From the NCBI GenBank assembly GCA_003221825.1, contig QHUE01000055.1, forward strand, positions 1 through 6,629: 6,629 bases of DNA. Direction: 5' to 3'. Positions 1-4,859 of the stretch are shown piece after piece (the first letter of the stretch is position 1; each line of letters begins with the position of its first letter). The notes beneath the pieces are model-generated. The model saw only the letters and a program-made list of their open reading frames with translations. It was not told where the DNA came from and ran no database searches. Made by a program: the position numbers and the translations under genes. Source of the stretch: Gemmatimonadota bacterium (GTDB taxonomy: Bacteria; Gemmatimonadota; Gemmatimonadetes; Gemmatimonadales; GWC2-71-9).

Positions 1-79
1 CGAGCAACACGTCGATCATCGGCGTAACATTGATGTCCGAACTGAGTCCGCCGCCCGAGCCGCCGCTTCCCATGGCCAT
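1..79 (-). CDS. exbD: ExbD/TolR-family biopolymer transport protein, second copy (partial, N-terminus only)
   Basis: Only the first 26 codons lie in the window; the gene continues past the left edge. The protein starts MAMGSGGSGGG and then carries the INVTPMIDVLL signature that leads into the single transmembrane helix of ExbD/TolR proteins, including the Asp of the proton path. The start at 79 is preferred over the in-frame ATG at 73 because an AAAGG element lies about 9 nt upstream of it. It begins only 3 nt after the stop of the preceding exbD, so the two are surely co-transcribed. ExbD proteins work as dimers inside an ExbB pentamer, so two different ExbDs could form a heterodimer or serve different TonB proteins (inference). 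The N-terminal signature is diagnostic; the periplasmic domain cannot be judged. Confidence 0.92.
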   Translation of the reverse strand, partial: MAMGSGGSGGGLSSDINVTPMIDVLL

Positions 80-82
80 CGG

Positions 83-556
83 TCAGCGCCTTTCCGGCTT
101 TGCCGCGCGTTCCTGCTCGGCAATGGCGCCGACCACCCGCACGCCGGCTTTGCGCGCGATCTCGAGTGCCTGCTGCACGCGCCCGTACTCGATCCCCTCG
201 TCGGCCCGGAGATACAGGATCTTGTCCACGGTCCGGTTGGCGTACAGCGTCGTCAACTGGGCCGGCAAATCTTCGTCGCTGATGAAGCGCGGGCCTGTGT
301 ACTTCCCCGTTCTCGGATCGGTGATGTCCAGGTAGAACTTCCCATCCTTGTCGATACCCAGGCGGATTTCGCCTTCGCCTTCTTCCTTAGAGTCGGGATT
401 CTTGGCGCGCGGAATCGTCGCCTGGAACCCGGCGGTGATCGCCGGGGTCACGATCATGAAGATGATCAGCAGCACCAGCATCACGTCGATCATCGGCGTG
501 ACGTTGATGTTCGCCGCGACCGCGCCTTCCGCTTTCTTCGCGCCACCCATCGCCAT
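83..556 (-). CDS. exbD: ExbD/TolR-family biopolymer transport protein
   Basis: This 157-residue inner-membrane protein is the ExbD subunit of the proton-driven motor that energises TonB. A short cytoplasmic N-terminus is followed by NINVTPMIDVMLVLL and one transmembrane helix at about residues 22-43. Asp24 matches the essential protonatable Asp of the family (Asp25 in E. coli ExbD). The periplasmic domain follows, with the usual late element YLRADEGIEYGRVQQAL (about 115-131) and a final strand at GVRVVGAIAE. A charged insertion at about 55-63 (SKEEGEGE) and an unusually polar DPRTGKYTGP segment (80-89) lie in the periplasmic domain. The tail AAKPERR is highly charged. The ATG at 556 has AAGGGA about 9 nt upstream and follows the exbB stop by 6 nt. 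Length and motifs are normal for the family. TolR is the alternative name, but the adjacent tonB favours ExbD. Confidence 0.96.
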   Translation of the reverse strand: MAMGGAKKAEGAVAANINVTPMIDVMLVLLIIFMIVTPAITAGFQATIPRAKNPDSKEEGEGEIRLGIDKDGKFYLDITDPRTGKYTGPRFISDEDLPAQLTTLYANRTVDKILYLRADEGIEYGRVQQALEIARKAGVRVVGAIAEQERAAKPERR

Positions 557-562
557 GGTGCG

Positions 563-1306
563 TTATCCCTTGATGGGGCCGCTGGTCTGCGACGTCTTCT
601 GCGTCTGGAATTCCTTGGTAAAGATCGAGCGGCCGAACTCGCTGCCGACGCTCTTGATGAGGTAGTCGATCAGCTCCTTCGACGTGTACGTCATCTCCAC
701 CGTGAGGAAGTCGATCTTGGTCGCGAAATAGTTGTACAGCCACACCGCGGGAATCGCGACGAGCAGACCGAACGCCGTGGTGATGAGCGCTTCGGCGACG
801 CCGCCCGTGATGGCCGCGAGGGAGCCGGAGCCGCCCGAGGCGGACATGCCCTGGAACGCCGTCACGATACCCATCGTCGTGCCGAGCAGTCCGACGAACG
901 GGGCCGTCGCGCCGGTCGTCGCCAGGATGCCGAGGCCGCGCTTCAGCTCGGCGGTGATGATGAGCATTTGCCGTTCGACCGCGCGCTCCGCCGAGTTGAT
1001 GTCGGCCGCGGTGATCGTCGCCCGGTCGCGCAGCAGCGGCTTCACCTCGGCGAGGGCCTCGCCCAGCACGCGCGCCACGTGGCTCTTCTTGTTCTTCTCC
1101 GCGAGCGCGATCGCGCCGTCCAGCTGCTCTTCCTGCAGGTAGCGCGAGAATTCAGGCGCGAACTTGCGCGTTTCCTTCTGCGATTTCCTGAGGTAGATCT
1201 GCTTGGAGATGCTGACCGCCCACGACCAGGCCGACATGACGAACATGACGACCACGATGCCTTTGGCGAACTTCCCCATCGAGAGCCATAGATCCGCGTA
1301 ACTCAT
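563..1306 (-). CDS. exbB: ExbB/TolQ/MotA-family proton channel protein
   Basis: This 247-residue polytopic inner-membrane protein is the ExbB subunit that forms the pentameric channel around ExbD. Three hydrophobic segments are visible: about 14-34 (KGIVVVMFVMSAWSWAV), 124-150 and 168-195. A cytoplasmic domain of about 90 residues lies between the first and second and contains LAEKNKKSHVARVL, a stretch I associate with acidobacterial and gemmatimonad ExbB. The family core TAPFVGLLGTTMGIVTAFQ spans 134-152. GGVAEALITTAFGLLVAIPA (168-187) holds Glu172, equivalent to the conserved Glu of TM3 (Glu176 in E. coli), and Thr177. The C-terminal tail is rich in Gln, Thr and Ser. The start ATG has GGGAG 4-5 nt upstream, and the gap to the tonB stop is 9 nt, consistent with one tonB-exbB-exbD transcript. 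TolQ is a near relative, but no tolA, tolB or pal is present. Confidence 0.96.
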   Translation of the reverse strand: MSYADLWLSMGKFAKGIVVVMFVMSAWSWAVSISKQIYLRKSQKETRKFAPEFSRYLQEEQLDGAIALAEKNKKSHVARVLGEALAEVKPLLRDRATITAADINSAERAVERQMLIITAELKRGLGILATTGATAPFVGLLGTTMGIVTAFQGMSASGGSGSLAAITGGVAEALITTAFGLLVAIPAVWLYNYFATKIDFLTVEMTYTSKELIDYLIKSVGSEFGRSIFTKEFQTQKTSQTSGPIKG

Positions 1307-1315
1307 TGTGTCTCC

Positions 1316-1993
1316 CTATCTCTTGATCGAAAAGTCGATCGGCAAATTGATCAGCACGCGGACGGCCCGCCCGTGCACGCGTGCGGGCCGGAACAGCGAT
1401 TTCAGAACCAGGTTCTTGGCCGGTTGATCGAAGCCCGGATTGGGACTCTGAATCACTTTCACCGACGGTGGTTCGGCCCGACCCGACGTATCGATGATCG
1501 CCTGCACCAGCACCCGACCTTGCACGCCCGCCTGCCGCAGGAGATCCGGGTATTGGAGGGGAGGACGCGTCAGCAGCTCCGGACGCTCCTCCACGACCGA
1601 CTCCATGAACACCTGATCGGACGACGGCACAATGCCGGTCCCGATGCCGCCCTCGACGCCCGTGCCCGTGTAATCCTTGGGGTCGAAGTGCTCCTGCAGA
1701 TTGATCGGCGGAATGTTCGTGGGAATGTCGGTCGGTGCGACGACCGTCTGGAAGCCCTTCAGCTGCGGCACATCCACGACGGGCGGCTGCTCTTCCGGCT
1801 TCTTCTGTTCTTCCTGGTTCAAGAACACCATCGCCGTATCGACGACGTTCTCGTCTTTCTTCTGGCCCGCGGTCAATGTCGCGACGACCGCGGCGAGCAC
1901 GATGACGCTGTGTCCGACCAGCGACACGACGCCAAGTCCGAACGCGCCCTTCTTGTCGGTCTTGCGGTTCGACTCGATCAGGTGATTGAACAC
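1316..1993 (-). CDS. tonB: TonB energy-transducer protein
   Basis: This 225-residue protein couples the ExbB/ExbD motor to TonB-dependent outer-membrane receptors. A basic cytoplasmic N-terminus (MFNHLIESNRKTDKK) precedes one transmembrane helix at about 18-42. Within it Ser24-x3-His28 reproduces the SxxxH pattern (Ser16/His20 of E. coli TonB) needed for coupling to ExbB. The periplasmic linker has a short KKPEEQPP stretch, then an Asp/Pro/Gly segment with EHFDPKDYTGTGVEGGIGTG, rather than the long Glu-Pro/Lys-Pro repeats of enterobacterial TonB. The C-terminal domain spans about 143-224, with QYPDLLRQAGVQGRVLVQ, IDTSGR, SLFRPARV and a final INLPIDFSI strand. Translation starts at GTG; the next in-frame Met is residue 55, beyond the membrane helix, and a strong ribosome binding site sits just upstream. 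It is the first gene of the tonB-exbB-exbD-exbD unit. Confidence 0.95.
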   Translation of the reverse strand: MFNHLIESNRKTDKKGAFGLGVVSLVGHSVIVLAAVVATLTAGQKKDENVVDTAMVFLNQEEQKKPEEQPPVVDVPQLKGFQTVVAPTDIPTNIPPINLQEHFDPKDYTGTGVEGGIGTGIVPSSDQVFMESVVEERPELLTRPPLQYPDLLRQAGVQGRVLVQAIIDTSGRAEPPSVKVIQSPNPGFDQPAKNLVLKSLFRPARVHGRAVRVLINLPIDFSIKR

Positions 1994-1999
1994 CGCCGT

Positions 2000-2007
2000 C
2001 TCCTCCC
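2000..2007 (-). promoter_or_regulatory. Strong Shine-Dalgarno sequence of tonB fixing a GTG start
   Basis: Read on the minus strand this is GGGAGGAG, followed by ACGGCG (6 nt) and the GTG start codon. It is the best ribosome binding site in the window and decides the non-ATG start of tonB. No ATG in this frame comes before the transmembrane segment. Confidence 0.85.
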
Positions 2008-2050
2008 AGGCTGGTGACTGGTTCGCTAAGTAATAGTACCCGTTACAACA

Positions 2051-2067
2051 TGCCCGCTAGTAGGGCA
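2051..2067. repeat. Short dyad TGCCC-N7-GGGCA upstream of tonB
   Basis: A perfect 5-bp inverted repeat (2051-2055 and 2063-2067) surrounds a 7-bp centre, GCTAGTA. Its size and symmetry suit a dimeric regulator site, and it lies about 60-75 bp before the tonB start. Arms this short can arise by chance, and no known operator consensus was recognised. Confidence 0.25.
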
Positions 2068-2112
2068 AAGATTACAAAACGATGACAGCCGAATGACCCT
2101 TTACAGGCCTGA

Positions 2113-2637
2113 TCAAATCCCCGGTCCCAGACCCTTCTTTGAGTGAATTCCAAGGGTGTACCCTCGGAGCGGCGGACGAAACTCGATCGTCATCGTCACC
2201 CAATACCCGATCCGCACACCCGCCGAGCGGGCCGGACGAAACACCGCCTGGATCAGTGCCTTTCGGGCCGGCTCGACGAAGCGAGAGTCCGTGGCGTGCA
2301 ATGTCCCGATCGAAGACCGCGACACGCGCCCGCGCGCGTCGACGAGTGCCTTGAGCCGGACGTACCCTTCGATTCCCCCTCGCACCATGGCCGCGGGATA
2401 CACGACACGCGGCATCGAGACCAATAAGGGAAACCGATCGGGCACCGGCCCCCCCACCCACGGCGCCTCGATGACCGGCAGCCACACAAATTCGCCATAT
2501 GCAGGCAGCTGCGGCGCACCCTGAACCGTTGAGTGCATTTGCAGCGCCAACGTCACGAGGATCGAGGGGATCACCGCGTGCACGACGAACCACTCGAGTG
2601 GAGCAGGGTTCTGAGTTCGCGCCAGGTCATCGTACAT
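2113..2637 (-). CDS. Small membrane-anchored protein with TonB C-terminal domain
   Basis: This 174-residue TonB-family protein is not a standard TonB. The N-terminus MYDDLARTQNPAPLE precedes one hydrophobic helix (about 16-33, WFVVHAVIPSILVTLALQ) that keeps a His (His20) but lacks the Ser four residues before it. Only about 40 residues follow before the TonB-like domain (about 74-155: PRVVYPAAMVRGGIEGYVRL, VDARGR, AVFRPARSAG, YWVTMTIEF). The core motifs YP, G-x2-GYV and FRPAR match those of the neighbouring TonB (YP, G-x2-GRV, FRPAR). The Pro-rich spacer that lets TonB cross the periplasm is missing. The ATG at 2637 is chosen over an upstream TTG at 2724 because the protein then starts right before the membrane helix and a GAGAGAG element lies 6 nt upstream. 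It sits between a sensor kinase and tonB. It could energise a non-canonical partner, sense envelope state, or be a degenerate paralogue; its function is unknown. Confidence 0.85.
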   Translation of the reverse strand: MYDDLARTQNPAPLEWFVVHAVIPSILVTLALQMHSTVQGAPQLPAYGEFVWLPVIEAPWVGGPVPDRFPLLVSMPRVVYPAAMVRGGIEGYVRLKALVDARGRVSRSSIGTLHATDSRFVEPARKALIQAVFRPARSAGVRIGYWVTMTIEFRPPLRGYTLGIHSKKGLGPGI

Positions 2638-2736
2638 GGTCGGCTCTCTCAGTTGGGGGCTTATCTGAGAGATACAGACGACTCCTGACCCGGTACTTGC
2701 ACGTGAATTACGGAACGGTGACAACCGGATGTGGAT
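2638..2736 (-). other. Intergenic region between the membrane sensor kinase and the TonB-like gene
   Basis: This 99-bp gap holds the 8-bp inverted repeat near its downstream end. A weak promoter candidate exists on the minus strand: TTGTCA (2724-2719, five of six to TTGACA), then 17 nt, then TGCAAG (2701-2696), a poor -10. I see no terminator for the kinase gene. The gap is long compared with the 2 nt and overlap joints upstream, so a separate start of transcription here is plausible but unproven. Confidence 0.3.
2645..2672 (-). repeat. 8-bp perfect inverted repeat overlapping the ribosome binding site of the TonB-like gene
   Basis: TCTCTCAG (2645-2652) and CTGAGAGA (2665-2672) are exact reverse complements separated by 12 nt. 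On the minus-strand transcript the downstream arm contains most of GAGAGAG (2650-2644), the only plausible Shine-Dalgarno element of the TonB-like gene. A hairpin would therefore hide the ribosome binding site. As double-stranded DNA it could instead be an operator for a dimeric regulator. The stem is short and only half G/C, so a hairpin would be modest in stability. Confidence 0.45.
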
Positions 2737-4182
2737 CTAGCCGCGCGGTAACCCCACCGTGAACGTGGTTCCCCGGCCCGGTCGGCTTTGCACGTCGATC
2801 GTGCCGCCATGGGCCTCGGCGATCCACTTGCAGATGGCGAGACCGAGACCGGTGCCGGCGCGCTCGCTGGTGCGCGTGCGCGCGGAGTCGGCGCGCCAGA
2901 AGCGGTCGAAGACATGCGGCAAATCGCCGGGCGCGATCCCGATGCCGGTATCGGCGACGGAGAACACGGCGCGTCCGTCGTGCATCCCGAGCTCCACCGC
3001 TACCTGTCCCCCGCGCGGGGTGTACTTGACGGCGTTCTCGATGAGATTGAGCGCGAGTTGGCGCACGCGGCTGCGGTCTACCGACAGCATGACTGGCTCG
3101 GGCGGCAGGCGAATCTCCATGCCGACCCCGGCGTGCTCGGCGAGCAGCTCGCCGGTCTCCCCCGCCTCGGCGATGATGTCGCGCAAATCGACCGACTCCC
3201 GGTGCAGATCGGCGCGCCCTTCGTCGGCGCGCGCCAGCGTGAGCAGCGACTCCAGCAGCTCCGTCATGCGGTTCACTTCCTGGAGCGTCTCTTCCAGGGG
3301 GGCCAGCGTTTCCTGGGGCATGTCCGGCCGGGTGATGGCGCGCTCGACGCCGGCGCGCACCACCGTGAGCGGTGTCTTGAGCTCGTGACTCGCGTCCGCC
3401 GTGAAGCGCCGCAGCGCCGCAAAGCTGCGCTCCAGGCGCGTCATCATCTGATTCAGCGTTTCGGCGAGCCGGCCCAGCTCGTCGCGCTCCATCGGGACCG
3501 CCAGCCGCCGGTGCAGACTCCGGCCGTCGGTGATCTCGCGAACCTCCGTGATCATCCGGTCCACCGGCTCGAGGGCCCGACCCGCGATCCAGCCGCCGAC
3601 GAGGATGGCCGGCACGACGCCGACGAAGAAGGCGATGACGATCGTCAGCAGCAGCTGCTCGAGTCGCAGCTCCGCGGAGCGCGTGTTCGCGCCGGCGAGA
3701 ATCGCGCCGAACTGCTCCCCCGCATCCGGCACCGCGCGCACGATGTAATGCAGCGTCGGCCCATTGGGCTCGATCCGAAAGCGGCCGGGGACGTGCGGGG
3801 CGGAGGCGGCCGGCGGCCGGGTGATCGCGTTCAGCTGCTCGAATTCGGCGAACGTCAGCGCGCGCGCGTCGGGCGAGGCGAACAGCAGCCGGCCATCGCG
3901 ACTCGTCACGAGGAGGAAGTCGGGAACGACCTCGAGCACGGCCGCGACCTCCGGCGTCAGCACCGGCCGCCCGGCGGTGTCCTTCTCGACGAGCACGCCC
4001 CGCGCGTGATAGCTCTCGGCGAGGATGCCGGCCGTCAGGTCGGCTTCGGACTGAATGCGGCGATCGAGATCCTGGTAGGTCGCGCTGCGGCGGGCAAAGT
4101 AGAGGAAAACCGCAAATACCGCGATGCTGAGGATGAGCGCGGTGGCGTACCAGACGGTCATCCGCGCGCGAATGCTCTGCAT
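2737..4182 (-). CDS. Membrane-bound sensor histidine kinase (HAMP, OmpR-partner type)
   Basis: This 481-residue kinase resembles CusS/heavy-metal-type and other class I sensors. A first transmembrane helix (about 9-30) and a second (about 177-200) flank a periplasmic sensor region of about 145 residues, with the PAS/PDC-like element FLLVTSRDGRLLFAS (89-103). HAMP follows (about 200-253). The HisKA box FTADASHELKTPL has phospho-acceptor His266. The ATPase domain has the N box LIENAVKYTP (Asn383), G1 DTGIGI (411-416), F box FDRFWR and G2 GTGLGL (443-448). All catalytic motifs are intact. The periplasmic region has no motif that I can tie to a ligand. It starts 2 nt after the response-regulator stop with no good ribosome binding site, so translational coupling is likely. 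HisKA type and position make it the natural partner of that regulator. Confidence 0.95.
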   Translation of the reverse strand: MQSIRARMTVWYATALILSIAVFAVFLYFARRSATYQDLDRRIQSEADLTAGILAESYHARGVLVEKDTAGRPVLTPEVAAVLEVVPDFLLVTSRDGRLLFASPDARALTFAEFEQLNAITRPPAASAPHVPGRFRIEPNGPTLHYIVRAVPDAGEQFGAILAGANTRSAELRLEQLLLTIVIAFFVGVVPAILVGGWIAGRALEPVDRMITEVREITDGRSLHRRLAVPMERDELGRLAETLNQMMTRLERSFAALRRFTADASHELKTPLTVVRAGVERAITRPDMPQETLAPLEETLQEVNRMTELLESLLTLARADEGRADLHRESVDLRDIIAEAGETGELLAEHAGVGMEIRLPPEPVMLSVDRSRVRQLALNLIENAVKYTPRGGQVAVELGMHDGRAVFSVADTGIGIAPGDLPHVFDRFWRADSARTRTSERAGTGLGLAICKWIAEAHGGTIDVQSRPGRGTTFTVGLPRG

Positions 4183-4184
4183 GG

Positions 4185-4859
4185 TTACGCCCGCACCACG
4201 TATCCCACGCCGCGCACCGTGTGGATCAGCTTGGGTTCCTTGGTCTGATCGATCTTCTTGCGCAGCCGGGTGATCACGACGTCGACGATGTTCGTGCCGG
4301 GATCGAAGTGATAATCCCAGGCGTACTCCGTGATCAGCGTGCGCGACATCACGCGCCCCTGATGCCGCATGAGATACTCGAGGACGGCGTATTCCTTGGG
4401 GGTGAGCTCGATCCGCTTGCCGTCCCGCGTCACCTCGCGGCTCCCGGTGTCGAGCAGCAGGCCATTCACCTTGAGCGTCGGCGGGGCGATCGCCTTGGGC
4501 CGTCGCCCCAGCGCTTCCACGCGCGCGAGCAGCTCCTCGAAGGCGAATGGCTTCGTGACGTAGTCGTCCGCCCCCATCCGCAGCGCCTGCACCTTGAAAT
4601 CGACGGAGTCTTGCGCCGTCAGCACCAGCACGGGCAGTCCCACGCCGCGGTCCCGCAGCGTCCGCAACACGTCGATGCCGGAGAGCTTCGGGAGGCGCAG
4701 GTCGAGCACCATGATGTCGTAGTTGGCGCCGCGGCCGCTGGCGCGCTTCAATCCCTCGTCGCCGTCGCCCACGAGGTCGACGTGATAGCCGGCCTCGTCC
4801 AGCCCGCGGCGAACGTAATCGCCGACCGTCTTGTCGTCCTCGACGACGAGGATTTTCAT
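4185..4859 (-). CDS. OmpR/PhoB-family response regulator transcription factor
   Basis: This 224-residue two-domain regulator is of standard length. The receiver domain (about 1-118) has the acidic pair Asp8/Asp9 in VVEDDK, phospho-acceptor Asp53 in MVLDLRLP, Thr81 in LVLTAQD and Lys103 in YVTKPFAF, all canonical. The C-terminal winged-helix domain (about 126-224) shows LTPKEYAVLEYLMRH, recognition helix IVDVVITRLRKKID (191-204) and the wing HTVRGVGYVV. The open frame extends further upstream, but only as out-of-frame sequence inside the preceding kinase. The ATG at 4859 begins exactly with the receiver domain and overlaps the kinase stop as ATGA. No strong Shine-Dalgarno is present, consistent with coupled translation. 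It is flanked by two histidine kinases, so it may take phosphate from both. Its target genes are not visible; the nearby TonB genes are candidates by proximity. Confidence 0.97.
   Translation of the reverse strand: MKILVVEDDKTVGDYVRRGLDEAGYHVDLVGDGDEGLKRASGRGANYDIMVLDLRLPKLSGIDVLRTLRDRGVGLPVLVLTAQDSVDFKVQALRMGADDYVTKPFAFEELLARVEALGRRPKAIAPPTLKVNGLLLDTGSREVTRDGKRIELTPKEYAVLEYLMRHQGRVMSRTLITEYAWDYHFDPGTNIVDVVITRLRKKIDQTKEPKLIHTVRGVGYVVRA

Larger units (their letters stand above)
1994..2112 (-). other. Intergenic region upstream of tonB, probable promoter region
   Basis: This 119-bp gap between the small TonB-like gene and tonB is clearly richer in A/T than the flanking genes, as expected for a control region. 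I find no convincing sigma-70 pair: the best -10-like boxes on the minus strand are TACTAT (2038-2033) and TATTAC (2035-2030), and neither has a good -35 at 16-18 nt. The gap holds three TTACA words exactly 29 bp apart (2043, 2072, 2101), a TGCCC-N7-GGGCA dyad (2051-2067) and the palindrome CAGGCCTG (2104-2111). There is no hairpin followed by a T-run, so no evident terminator for the upstream gene. A promoter here is inferred from composition and gap length only. Confidence 0.4.

Noticed and set aside
2030..2046. GTAA-N9-TTAC dyad as an operator
   Set aside because: Only the outer 4 bp are symmetric and the inner positions mostly break symmetry. One arm is part of a TTACA word already reported.
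2104..2111. Palindrome CAGGCCTG at the end of the TonB-like gene as a terminator
   Set aside because: It has no loop and no following T-run, and its symmetry does not extend beyond 8 bp, so it cannot form a terminator hairpin.
2638..2724. Upstream TTG start giving 29 extra residues to the TonB-like protein
   Set aside because: It would run through the inverted repeat and ribosome binding site. The added residues look non-coding, and the ATG at 2637 places the membrane helix normally.
2499..2762. Plus-strand open frame of 87 codons across the gap next to the kinase stop
   Set aside because: It overlaps the ends of two real genes, has biased composition, no family resemblance and no ribosome binding site that I can see.
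2788..4248. Plus-strand open frame of 486 codons opposite the membrane kinase
   Set aside because: Its translation is Arg/Asp/His/Gly-rich with no recognisable domain, while the minus-strand frame encodes a complete kinase with all motifs. Long antisense frames are common in GC-rich genes.
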